Shown here: piece by piece, positions 27,217 to 34,612 of the stretch
Numbering within the stretch: the first letter of the stretch is position 1
Layout: every line of letters begins with the position of its first letter
Assembly (NCBI GenBank): GCA_023411555.1
Contig: JAEYOQ010000058.1
Location: 103,292-167,291, forward strand
Length of the DNA: 64,000 bases
Source of the DNA: Bacillota bacterium
Lineage (GTDB): Bacteria; Bacillota; Clostridia; Lachnospirales; Lachnospiraceae
Direction: 5' to 3'
Notes under the pieces: generated by a model
The model's input: the letters and a program-made list of their open reading frames with translations, nothing else
The model's database searches: none
What the model was told of the DNA's origin: nothing
Program-made: the position numbers and the translations under genes

Positions 27217-29052
27217 CTAATCCTCCAAGGAATTGTTGATAATTTGTCTTATTGCTGATAATAGAAAATCACACCCATCAAGTATACGCTGATAGATTAA
27301 CTCTGTTGTCATGTAGGAAGTCATTTCATCCTTTTGCTTATCATTTGACATGATATTCAAGCTCCCAATCTCATCGACACTGGCACTCAAGATATATTGA
27401 TCCAGTATCGAATAGATAGCCTTTTCCTCGATTTGTGCATTTACATTAAATAGCCTCTTCACCAATCGTCTGCTTTCTGAGGATTCGTTTTGCTTTAGCT
27501 TCATATTTGTAATAAGCTTCTGGCAATCATATATTGTCTTGCGAGCCATTTCCCGTATCTCTTCGATTTCCTCTCTCGCTGCGTACACTCTTTCCATAAT
27601 AAAATGGAGTTCCCCCTGATTAAAAGTCGGCCCCACACTATCGAGAATCGCCTTACAGTCAACACTGATAGTACAATACTGTCCCACCACTTCCTTTAGT
27701 GTCAGCAGTCGTGTTCCTTGAATTCTTGCTCCTCCTTCGGTTGCATCGATAAAATCGCAGTCAGGAAATTGAAGTATCATCGCCTCCAGCCACCTTAGGT
27801 AGGAATACCAGTCAAATCGGGTCTTTACTTTATTTCCATTGATATCATCAACATATAGTTCTATCAAATCATGGTCCCATGAAACAAGGTGATCCATCCC
27901 GGCATGGGATAGACCATTTTGATACGCCAGATCAGACCCTACAAATACAATCCTTTGAAAACCTGAAACTACTAGCAAGGTAAAGACCGCGGTTGTAATT
28001 GATCCCCCCGTTGCGATAGAAGGAAAGTTCTTATTCATTCCAAGATAGATTTCCCTCATAAAATCAGAACAGTTAAAGATTATTTTCTTCCCCCGATGAC
28101 CTGATAATATCCGATAGCTTCCCTCCAACTTACAAAGTAGTGGAACAGTAAAGTTCTCTGGATATTCTGCAGCTTTAACAGTTTTATTCGAGTCAATATT
28201 CGCGAGAAAATCTGGTTCGATCTGATACCTCTGGAGCATTTCATAGGCTCGATCGACCGCTATGATGATTGCTTTTCCTTTAGCCCGCCTTAAAACCTCA
28301 ATATTTTTTAGTAGTGACGGACCTGCCGATACGATGATTACCGGTACATCCTTAGGAAGATGCTCCTGTAAATCCCAGTAATTAATTGTATCTTTAAGAA
28401 ACTGCATATTTCGAAAGGAATTATAAGTAATAAGTCTTGAAAGCTTTTCGTGTGTACCTTTAACAGCTAGGCTCTCCAGCATATTTTCCTGCAGTATCTT
28501 ATGGAAGCCATCATAAGAAGCGTGGAATAATTTATCATATCCGGGATGACAGCATTCCAGCCTGGAATATAGATTCATCCAATTCATCACCTGAGAGATA
28601 TAGAGGGGCAGTTCATTGTCATTGATTCCTCCGACAATCAGCAATACTCTCTCATCGCTCAAAAGATCCCCCAAGGGATAACGCTCCAGTACATAAGTAA
28701 AAATAGTATAAGATGGTTCGTATACGATGACATAGCTGTCACTTTCCAGCAATTTCAACAACTCTCTTAAGAATAATCCATTTCCAAGGCCAAACATAGC
28801 AGCCACCGTACCGAGATTCTTGATCGTAAATTGCTTTACCCATCTCTGGGCCTCCTGTAAGGGGTCGAATTTACTGTTCAGCCGGATTATTCCATCTGTA
28901 CTTGTTATCTCAAGAGCATCAATCTCTGTTCTAGTCGGTACAGAGGTAACTTTAATATCATCTTTAACACGCTTCATCTCTTCCCTATTCAAATTCTGAT
29001 ATAAAGAGAACTTATATTTTTTAAGATATTCTAAATTATCCTCAAGATACAT
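27217..29052 (-). CDS. Motility-associated factor (Maf), DUF115 glycosyltransferase, 611 aa
   Basis: Second Maf protein of the window. Core motifs are VSAGPSLLKN near 241-250, ANIDSNKTV near 284-292, ATGGSITTAVFTLL near 347-360 and VGSDLAYQNG near 371-380. An N-terminal fold-like segment AAMFGLGNGLFLREL lies near 84-98. Maf proteins transfer CMP-activated nonulosonic acids to surface Ser/Thr of flagellin before export. Directly downstream is the CMP-sugar synthetase, 3 bases away. The first Maf shares only the family motifs, so the two may use different sugars or sites. GGGTGG precedes the ATG. Confidence 0.92.
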   Translation of the reverse strand: MYLEDNLEYLKKYKFSLYQNLNREEMKRVKDDIKVTSVPTRTEIDALEITSTDGIIRLNSKFDPLQEAQRWVKQFTIKNLGTVAAMFGLGNGLFLRELLKLLESDSYVIVYEPSYTIFTYVLERYPLGDLLSDERVLLIVGGINDNELPLYISQVMNWMNLYSRLECCHPGYDKLFHASYDGFHKILQENMLESLAVKGTHEKLSRLITYNSFRNMQFLKDTINYWDLQEHLPKDVPVIIVSAGPSLLKNIEVLRRAKGKAIIIAVDRAYEMLQRYQIEPDFLANIDSNKTVKAAEYPENFTVPLLCKLEGSYRILSGHRGKKIIFNCSDFMREIYLGMNKNFPSIATGGSITTAVFTLLVVSGFQRIVFVGSDLAYQNGLSHAGMDHLVSWDHDLIELYVDDINGNKVKTRFDWYSYLRWLEAMILQFPDCDFIDATEGGARIQGTRLLTLKEVVGQYCTISVDCKAILDSVGPTFNQGELHFIMERVYAAREEIEEIREMARKTIYDCQKLITNMKLKQNESSESRRLVKRLFNVNAQIEEKAIYSILDQYILSASVDEIGSLNIMSNDKQKDEMTSYMTTELIYQRILDGCDFLLSAIRQIINNSLED

Positions 29053-29065
29053 ATCCTTACCACCC

Positions 29066-29380
29066 TTATCCCAGCTTCATTTCAATAAGTTCATCAATCA
29101 AATCTAACAGCTCATAACTCATCGTATCCGCAATCAAGACCGTATCCTTATGTTCCATCGCAGCCATAATTGACTGAAGCGATTCTGAAAGCCTCTGATG
29201 AAGCTGACACACATCCTCCCGCTCTTTATTTACCTCCAGTATCACAGATACTGCAGTAATATCGTCTATAATACTGATCAGCTCCCTGTATCCAGCCTGA
29301 ACCTTCTGCTGATAGAACCAATCTGCCACTAAGCTTATTTTACTCTTTAGTCCCTCCAGCCCCTCTTGAAGCATACTCAT
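29066..29380 (-). CDS. Small helical protein upstream of Maf, 104 aa
   Basis: Unrecognised. The protein is almost wholly helical and acidic (MSMLQEGLEGLKSKISLVAD, then YRELISIIDDITAVSVI, and a Glu/Leu-rich tail), a size and make-up like flagellar chaperones of the FliT/FlgN kind or cell-association partners of Maf. The ATG chosen follows GGTGGAG; a longer frame adds eight codons across that site. It is 13 bases upstream of the second Maf gene and the first gene of the glycosylation operon. Confidence 0.7.
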   Translation of the reverse strand: MSMLQEGLEGLKSKISLVADWFYQQKVQAGYRELISIIDDITAVSVILEVNKEREDVCQLHQRLSESLQSIMAAMEHKDTVLIADTMSYELLDLIDELIEMKLG

Positions 29381-29590
29381 AATGATACTCCACCCTTCCG
29401 ACAAATATTTTTACAATTCTATTAAATTCTATCTTATTATCTCATCTATAATCAAATATATCAATATTTTTAATCACAGTTATATTATCAAACATACGGA
29501 AATAAAGAGTCAGCTTGCTGGCTCTTTCGCGCCTGAGCGGGTTGCGAAGCAACAACTTCCTATCTGCGAAGTGCGCATCCTTACGGAGCG

Positions 29591-29631
29591 TTTTTTATCG
29601 TATAGGACGCATTTTCCTATACGATAAAAAA
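29591..29631. terminator. Perfect hairpin downstream of the flagellin terminator
   Basis: TTTTTTATCGTATAGG and its exact complement flank a 9-base loop. The T run on one side and A run on the other allow use in either direction. The neighbouring bases 29504-29590 add two more small hairpins (AGAGtCAGC/GCTGgCTCT and GTTGC/GCAAC), so the whole gap from 29405 to 29677 is a chain of stem-loops with no gene. Confidence 0.65.
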
Positions 29632-29658
29632 TAAGACCGGCGAAAGGCCGGCCTTATT
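29630..29658 (-). terminator. hag: Rho-independent terminator of flagellin
   Basis: The reverse strand reads AATAAGGCCGGC, a short loop, then GCCGGTCTTATT followed by T6. It begins about 20 bases after the hag stop codon. Confidence 0.9.
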
Positions 29659-29677
29659 AATTAACACTATGTACTGA

Positions 29678-30508
29678 TTAGCCTATTATGGATAATACAC
29701 CCTGTGTAGACTGGTTAGCCTGTGCTAACATTGACTGAGCAGCCTGCTGAAGAATATTGCTCTTGGAGAAAGCTACCATCTCTTGTGCCATATCAACGTC
29801 ACGGATACGAGACTCAGCTGCCTGTAAGTTCTCAGCAGTATTATCTGCATTAGCAATCGTATGCTCTAATCTGTTCTGTACAGCACCGAGAGCAGATCTC
29901 TCTGTGGATACTTTGGAGATAGCATCGTTGATCGTCTTAATAACATTAGTCGCCAAAGAAAAGCTTGAAATCTTATCAGCAACCGCTGCCTTGCTTACAC
30001 CCAGTGCAGATGCACCCATGTTCTTAATGTTAAGCTGAATCTTCTGACCAGCGTTTGCACCAACCTGGAAGCTCATCTTAGTTGAGGAGAAGGATCCATC
30101 CAGAAGCGTAAGAGTATTGAACTCTGTCTGTTCTGCAATACGAGTAATCTCATCTGTTAAGGACTCTAACTCAGCCTTGATGGACTGACGGTCAACTGTA
30201 ACGTTAGTATCGTTAGCTGCCTGAACTGCTAACTCTCTCATTCTTTGAAGAATAGAGTGAGTCTCATTCAAAGCACCTTCAGCTGTCTGAATTAAGGAGA
30301 TACCATCCTGCGCATTAGTAGAAGCCTGCTCAAGACCTCTGATCTGTCCTCTCATCTTCTCGGAAATAGAAAGACCAGCTGCATCATCACCTGCACGGTT
30401 AATTCTGTAACCGGAAGATAATTTTTCAGTTGATTTTGCAAGATTGCCAGTTGTAATACCTAACTGTCTGTTTGTGTTAGCCGCATTCATATTATGTTGT
30501 ACTATCAT
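29678..30508 (-). CDS. hag: Flagellin, 276 aa
   Basis: The filament subunit, exported by the flagellar type III apparatus without a cleaved signal. The N-terminal D0/D1 part (IVQHNMNAANTNRQLGITTG, KLSSGYRINRAGDDAAGLSI) and the C-terminal part (SRIRDVDMAQEMVAFSKSNI, QSMLAQANQSTQGVLSI) are both canonical. The middle is very short, so the D2/D3 surface domains are missing, as in Bacillus subtilis Hag. The central stretch is Ser/Thr-rich (FSSTKMSF, SSFSLATN), offering sites for Maf-type glycosylation. Expression is probably controlled by sigma-28 and CsrA. AGGAGG lies 8 bases before the ATG. Confidence 0.98.
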   Translation of the reverse strand: MIVQHNMNAANTNRQLGITTGNLAKSTEKLSSGYRINRAGDDAAGLSISEKMRGQIRGLEQASTNAQDGISLIQTAEGALNETHSILQRMRELAVQAANDTNVTVDRQSIKAELESLTDEITRIAEQTEFNTLTLLDGSFSSTKMSFQVGANAGQKIQLNIKNMGASALGVSKAAVADKISSFSLATNVIKTINDAISKVSTERSALGAVQNRLEHTIANADNTAENLQAAESRIRDVDMAQEMVAFSKSNILQQAAQSMLAQANQSTQGVLSIIG

Positions 30509-30514
30509 AGTGTA

Positions 30515-30554
30515 ATTCCTCCTTGAAAATTATTGTAGTAGCATCCATGCTACT
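30515..30554 (-). promoter_or_regulatory. Probable CsrA-binding sites in the hag leader
   Basis: On the reverse strand an 18-base hairpin (30537-30554, AGTAGCAT and its complement) presents AUGGAU at its tip, the classic CsrA hairpin presentation of GGA. A second GGA lies in the Shine-Dalgarno AAGGAGGAAT (30515-30524). Several more GGA triplets lie further upstream in the leader. This matches the two-site layout by which CsrA blocks hag translation in Bacillus subtilis. csrA and fliW are 3.5 kb upstream. Confidence 0.75.
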
Positions 30555-30635
30555 TATTTTTAATTTTATCCCCCATCCGGCCGTACGCTCCATCAAGGAG
30601 ATTAGCTTTAAGTAAATTATCTTTACTTGTAATAT

Positions 30636-30662
30636 ATATCGGTAAAGTTTTTTAAAACTTAA
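30636..30662 (-). promoter_or_regulatory. Sigma-28-type promoter of hag
   Basis: The reverse strand shows TTAAG (30658-30662), a 15-base spacer and CCGATAT (30636-30642), about 130 bases before the hag ATG. The match to the flagellar sigma consensus is good except for the last -35 base. Confidence 0.75.
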
Positions 30663-30680
30663 CACCCATTTTAATATTTT

Positions 30681-31178
30681 TTATTTTTTTTTGTCATAAA
30701 AGAAGGATGGTACTTCGTGTTGGTTGGTCATTGTCTTATAATAATTCGCTGCTGTTCGGGAACTAATCTTGGACTTTCTGATGTCCCTACGTTTAAAGGC
30801 CAGTACTCCATCCAGCCTCGACTTATTCCTGAGTTCCAGTGCCTGTAACTTAACACTTAGATCTGTAATTGAAGTGATATACTCCTGTAGTGTCCGTATC
30901 TCCACCTCATAACGATACTTATTACTCGCAAGCTCTTCCTTCACACTGTCATAAATTTGCTCAAAACCTTCATCCAGCTTAATTAATCGGTCAAGCAGCT
31001 CTTCCTTCTGGGATATGGTTAGTGAAAACGGATCCTCCTCAAAAGCTTCCTGTTTCAGCAATTCCTCCTGCCTTTCACTTATAAGTATTAGCTCCTTGAG
31101 TACCTCCTGTTTCTTTCTAGAAGAATCAATTAGTAACTGGATATATGTCTGCTTCGTCTTATTGCTTTCTATTTCCAT
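30681..31178 (-). CDS. FliT/FlgN-like flagellar chaperone candidate, 165 aa
   Basis: A helical, Lys/Glu-rich protein (QLLIDSSRKKQEVLKELILI, EELLDRLIKLDEGFEQIYDS) with repeated heptads and a basic tail. It occupies the place after fliS where fliT commonly sits, and resembles FliT/FlgN-type export chaperones in size and composition. Sequence identity to either is not evident by eye. The ATG used has AGGAAGG 9 bases upstream; the upstream in-frame ATG touches that site. It is the last gene before flagellin and about 33 bases after fliS. Confidence 0.65.
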   Translation of the reverse strand: MEIESNKTKQTYIQLLIDSSRKKQEVLKELILISERQEELLKQEAFEEDPFSLTISQKEELLDRLIKLDEGFEQIYDSVKEELASNKYRYEVEIRTLQEYITSITDLSVKLQALELRNKSRLDGVLAFKRRDIRKSKISSRTAANYYKTMTNQHEVPSFFYDKKK

Positions 31179-31211
31179 CTCATACATCCTTCCTATATCG
31201 ATTCTCTATCA

Positions 31212-31589
31212 TTATTTTGCACCCTTAGCCTTACTCATAACTTCTTTCCAGGTATCTCGCATCTCCCGGATATATCGCAACGCATCTTCAAGAACAGTAG
31301 CATCCTTCTTAATATTCGCCTCTATTAGTCTACGATATATGTAATCATATACCCGTTCAAAATCCTTAGCGACAGGATAATCAAAATTTAAAGTTGATCT
31401 TAATTCTGTAATAACTCTCTCAGCCTTGATAATATTAAGATTTGCTTTATCCATTTGTTTTTTCTCAATCGCCATGACAGCTAGGTTTCCGAACTTTATC
31501 GCCGCTTCATATAGCATCAAAGTAAGTTCCGCCGGTGTCGCAGTTAATATTCTATTGTCCTTATATGCTGCTGCTGCATTCATAGCCAT
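31212..31589 (-). CDS. fliS: Flagellar export chaperone FliS, 125 aa
   Basis: FliS binds the C-terminus of newly made flagellin and keeps it unfolded for export. The family signature is clear: AAAAYKDNRILTATPAELTL followed by MLYEAAIKF near the N-terminus and the ALRYIREMRDTWKEVM helix at the end. Length is normal. It starts at an ATG 9 bases after AGGAGG; the frame opens two codons earlier at TTG. It lies after fliD in the flaG-fliD-fliS unit. Confidence 0.96.
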   Translation of the reverse strand: MAMNAAAAYKDNRILTATPAELTLMLYEAAIKFGNLAVMAIEKKQMDKANLNIIKAERVITELRSTLNFDYPVAKDFERVYDYIYRRLIEANIKKDATVLEDALRYIREMRDTWKEVMSKAKGAK

Positions 31590-31669
31590 ACCCAATTTCC
31601 TCCTAATCCAGTATTTCTTTTTAACCCATTTGATATATCAATTACTATACACTTTGTGGACACTCTTTA

Positions 31670-33178
31670 TTAGTTATTCATTCCTAGCATGGATGACAGA
31701 TAGGAGCTCTTGGCATTCAAGCTGGACATTGCCTTCTCCATAGCAGAGAACTGCTTGTAATAGCGATTCTCTATATCCATCAGTTTATCCTCAAGCGTAT
31801 CTAAATCACCCTTGTAATCATCTATTTGCTTCTTGATTTCCTTATCATTATAGAAGGATAACGCGCTACGGAGGGAATTACTCTTTGTGCTGTTAGAAAA
31901 GGAGCTATAGAGCTTCTCTGCCAGTTGATTCAAGGTCTCTACGACCGCTCCGGGGTTCTCTGTCAGTGCCTTCATCAGCTTATTCTCTTCCGCAGAAACC
32001 GTACTATCATCCTCATCACCACTGATGTGGAGTAAGCCTTTCTCAGTGTAATTCCCTGTCTTTATTCCAAAAGAGGACAAGGAATAACTTTTGTTATTAT
32101 AAGAAACACTTTGACTAAAGGTAGTACGCATGGTACTTATCAGACCACCCAGAGTATTATCTCTGCGTAATAAGGAATCCTTTATCTTGGTTTCCCACTT
32201 TTCAATCTGATCTTCCGTCATCGCTTCCTTCTGCTCATCAGTCAAGGGATCAAAACCCTTTGCAGAGTTCGCACCATATAATTCGTTCATCTCTGTAATG
32301 AGCGCATTATACTCCTTCACGAAATTCTTGACGTTATCATACAAGGCTTTCGTATTATTTGTCACACTAATACTTACTGTATCGGTGCCTGTCGTTCCCA
32401 GAAGATTAAAGTTAAGCCCATTTATAGATACATTATTACTAGAACTTTTCATCGCTGCACCATTATACTCAAACTCCGCATCTGCGGCAGCAACAAAAGA
32501 CATCTTATTTTTATCAGTTGGATCCACAGTACCTTTAATACTTTCTTTAGTAAATTCGGTTAAGCCTATCTTAGAAAGGTCCAAGGTTGATCCTACTGCG
32601 TTTTCTAACGAAAACCCTCCATCGGAACCACTCGCTTTGGAGCTCATATAAATTCGTTTTTGACTTGTATCAAAGGACGCATTGATGCCGGCATTCTTTA
32701 ATTTATTAACAAATTCGTTAATTGTTGTTGTCGAGGTGACAGAGATTTTTGTTTCTTTGTCACCAACCTTTAAGGTGAGATCTCCTTCACCAACTCCAAG
32801 ACTACTCAAGGTTTTACTTCCAGTAACGCTTTTGTCCAATTGGGCGCCGGTTACAAACTGCGCACTGGCAAGGGATGTTACCTTTAACTTATGTGTACCA
32901 GCCACAGCACCACTATCTGCCGTCACGGAAACCTTACTTGAATCAGAGACTTCCGCACTCTTCGAGTTAAAGCTTCCCTGCATCTTCATCTTGTACAAGG
33001 AACCGGTGTAGAAGGAATACAGTTTTTTATTCAGATCCTTCCATTTATCCTGTGTCCACTCAGCCTTTGTTTTCTTATTCTCTATCTTTGTCTTCTTTAA
33101 CCTCTGTGCAGACATTAATTCTTTGACCATGCTTTCCGTGTCCATGCCAGAGGCAATTCCTGATAATCTTATCGCCAT
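31670..33178 (-). CDS. fliD: Flagellar filament cap protein FliD (HAP2), 502 aa
   Basis: The cap folds arriving flagellin subunits at the filament tip. The N-terminus RLSGIASGMDTESMVKELMS is the conserved FliD D0 start. The C-terminal coiled coil (KQIDDYKGDLDTLEDKLMDI, RYYKQFSAMEKAMSSLNA) ends in SSYLSSMLGM, again typical. The central region is a variable Ser/Thr-rich exposed domain. TAGGAGG precedes the ATG and flaG lies 11 bases upstream. Confidence 0.97.
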   Translation of the reverse strand: MAIRLSGIASGMDTESMVKELMSAQRLKKTKIENKKTKAEWTQDKWKDLNKKLYSFYTGSLYKMKMQGSFNSKSAEVSDSSKVSVTADSGAVAGTHKLKVTSLASAQFVTGAQLDKSVTGSKTLSSLGVGEGDLTLKVGDKETKISVTSTTTINEFVNKLKNAGINASFDTSQKRIYMSSKASGSDGGFSLENAVGSTLDLSKIGLTEFTKESIKGTVDPTDKNKMSFVAAADAEFEYNGAAMKSSSNNVSINGLNFNLLGTTGTDTVSISVTNNTKALYDNVKNFVKEYNALITEMNELYGANSAKGFDPLTDEQKEAMTEDQIEKWETKIKDSLLRRDNTLGGLISTMRTTFSQSVSYNNKSYSLSSFGIKTGNYTEKGLLHISGDEDDSTVSAEENKLMKALTENPGAVVETLNQLAEKLYSSFSNSTKSNSLRSALSFYNDKEIKKQIDDYKGDLDTLEDKLMDIENRYYKQFSAMEKAMSSLNAKSSYLSSMLGMNN

Positions 33179-33189
33179 AGCTACACCTC

Positions 33190-33612
33190 CTATCTTCTTT
33201 CATCTACAAGAATCCCTGCAAGCTCCCACATTCTTTCAAGCATGTCCAAGGTTTCTTCTTGCGGTATCTCTCTAATCACTTCTTCTGTATCCCTATCAAG
33301 TACTTTAATCGATATCCGTTTGGTTTCTTCATGGTAAGAAAATTCACATCTGGTTCTCTGATTTCTCATCTTATTATTCGCCAGTGATAACGCATTTTTT
33401 ATCTGTTGTTCACTAGCTCTGTTTTGATTCCTGTTATTGCTCTGCTCCCCTGAAGTACGATCATTGCCGGTAGCCTTAGCCGTACTTCCAAGTTCCTCTG
33501 TAATATTAAAATTTGCAGCAATCTCTTGCTGCGTGTTCCGTTCTGTCCTCTGTCTGAGGGCCGCCTGTGCGGGCTCGTGATAGCCCGATCCTGATAAAAT
33601 CTCTAATGCCAT
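33190..33612 (-). CDS. flaG: FlaG family protein, 140 aa
   Basis: FlaG proteins affect filament length in several bacteria. The C-terminal 75 residues match the family (ALSLANNKMRNQRTRCEFSY, then ISIKVLDRDTEEVIREIPQE). The N-terminal half is a Gln/Asn/Arg-rich, disordered-looking linker longer than average. GGAGGTG precedes the ATG. It is first in the unit flaG-fliD-fliS, behind a near-perfect sigma-28 promoter. Confidence 0.93.
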   Translation of the reverse strand: MALEILSGSGYHEPAQAALRQRTERNTQQEIAANFNITEELGSTAKATGNDRTSGEQSNNRNQNRASEQQIKNALSLANNKMRNQRTRCEFSYHEETKRISIKVLDRDTEEVIREIPQEETLDMLERMWELAGILVDERR

Positions 33613-33709
33613 ATGAACGCACCTCCATGTGTTGGGGAAAATTATAAGTTATTAATGATGCATTGCCATCCTTGACTGCACATTAATTCGCATTAACCAT
33701 CTATTTCTT

Positions 33710-33736
33710 ATATCGGCTTCCTTTGAAAAAACTTTA
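33710..33736 (-). promoter_or_regulatory. Perfect sigma-28 promoter of flaG-fliD-fliS
   Basis: The reverse strand reads TAAA (33733-33736), exactly 15 bases, then GCCGATAT (33710-33717). This matches the firmicute SigD consensus at every position. It lies about 100 bases before the flaG start. Confidence 0.9.
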
Positions 33737-33766
33737 TAGCTTATCCTAAATTAACTTAATAACTTC

Positions 33767-33819
33767 AAGAGGCTATCTGCATCTGATTGCATGCGCAATC
33801 ACGGTTCAGAAAGCCTCTT
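33767..33819 (-). terminator. Stem-loop after csrA
   Basis: On the reverse strand AAGAGGCT pairs with AGCCTCTT around a loop containing a second perfect hairpin (TGATTGC/GCAATCA, 33785-33801). There is no long T run, so termination strength is uncertain. It separates csrA from the flaG promoter. Confidence 0.55.
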
Positions 33820-33840
33820 TACATTTAAGCTATTACCATA

Positions 33841-34062
33841 TTATTGAAACAACTTCTTCAATATAGCATCCGTTGCTGCTGATTCTACTGCTTCCTTATT
33901 CTCCGCTTTTATCTGGAGATAGATCTCTTTCCGATAGATTGGTACTGACTTTGGAGCACTGATTCCAATCTTTACCTGATCACCCTTCACTTCCAAAACA
34001 GTAATTTCTATATCGTTTCCTATAACAATAGACTCATTCGCTCTTCTCGACAGGGCTAACAT
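33841..34062 (-). CDS. csrA: Carbon storage regulator CsrA, 73 aa
   Basis: RNA-binding post-transcriptional regulator of the RsmA family. The sequence MLALSRRANESIVIGNDIEI and VKIGISAPKSVPIYRKEIY match the family over its whole length, including the RKEIY region that contacts RNA and FliW. In the Gram-positive system CsrA represses flagellin translation and FliW sequesters it. The real start is an ATG after AAGGAGGG; a longer upstream frame is spurious. It begins one base after the fliW stop, so the two are tightly coupled. Confidence 0.97.
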   Translation of the reverse strand: MLALSRRANESIVIGNDIEITVLEVKGDQVKIGISAPKSVPIYRKEIYLQIKAENKEAVESAATDAILKKLFQ

Positions 34063-34063
34063 A

Positions 34064-34531
34064 CTATTCGCCCTCCTTTGCCGCCTTGAGTGCCTGTAAT
34101 TGCTCATAGAAAAAGTATTTAATCTCATAATCCTGATTTTCTACAACAATCTGGGCACCTTTACGCTCATCCGAATTAATGATAAAAGGAGCTTTTAAAT
34201 TAGCGGATATCTTCTCTAGCTGTTGCGGAACTGTTACTGATAAAAGGACAACCGTATTCTCCTCAACCAGGTCACCCAGAGGCTTTAAGAGCTCATCGTC
34301 TACCTGTGGATTATAATCCGGCTTTACAAGGAAGGGATTCACTACAGGTATTGCCAGTGCAGGCTCATCCATGCTTTGTAACCACGAGATATCTGGTCTT
34401 TCATCGCCCTCATCATCATATAAAAGAGTGAACTCCTTATAATCCTCAAAACCTAAAATTCCGTTTTCAAAATAAAGAACCTTGCTATCATCAAGATCTA
34501 TTTCTCCAAAGTGTCTCGTCTTAACCCGCAT
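34064..34531 (-). CDS. fliW: Flagellar assembly factor FliW, 155 aa
   Basis: FliW binds either flagellin or CsrA and so couples flagellin synthesis to its export. Family features are DSKVLYFENGILGFEDYKEF near residues 16-35, an acidic LYDDEGDERPDISWLQSMDE stretch, and FLVKPDYNPQV. The protein is of normal length. It is placed between flgL and csrA, the order seen in Bacillus and many clostridia. AAGGCGAAG-type Shine-Dalgarno spacing supports the ATG. Confidence 0.96.
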   Translation of the reverse strand: MRVKTRHFGEIDLDDSKVLYFENGILGFEDYKEFTLLYDDEGDERPDISWLQSMDEPALAIPVVNPFLVKPDYNPQVDDELLKPLGDLVEENTVVLLSVTVPQQLEKISANLKAPFIINSDERKGAQIVVENQDYEIKYFFYEQLQALKAAKEGE

Positions 34532-34612
34532 CTTCTTCGCCTTCCCTTCTATCGTAATTTCATTTACTCTGTTCGATATTATTCACATTATTCTACTATT
34601 TTACATTATAAT

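Noticed and set aside
33841..34128. Longer CsrA with 22 extra N-terminal residues
   Set aside because: The extension overlaps the end of fliW, and the family start MLALSRR has its own AAGGAGGG.
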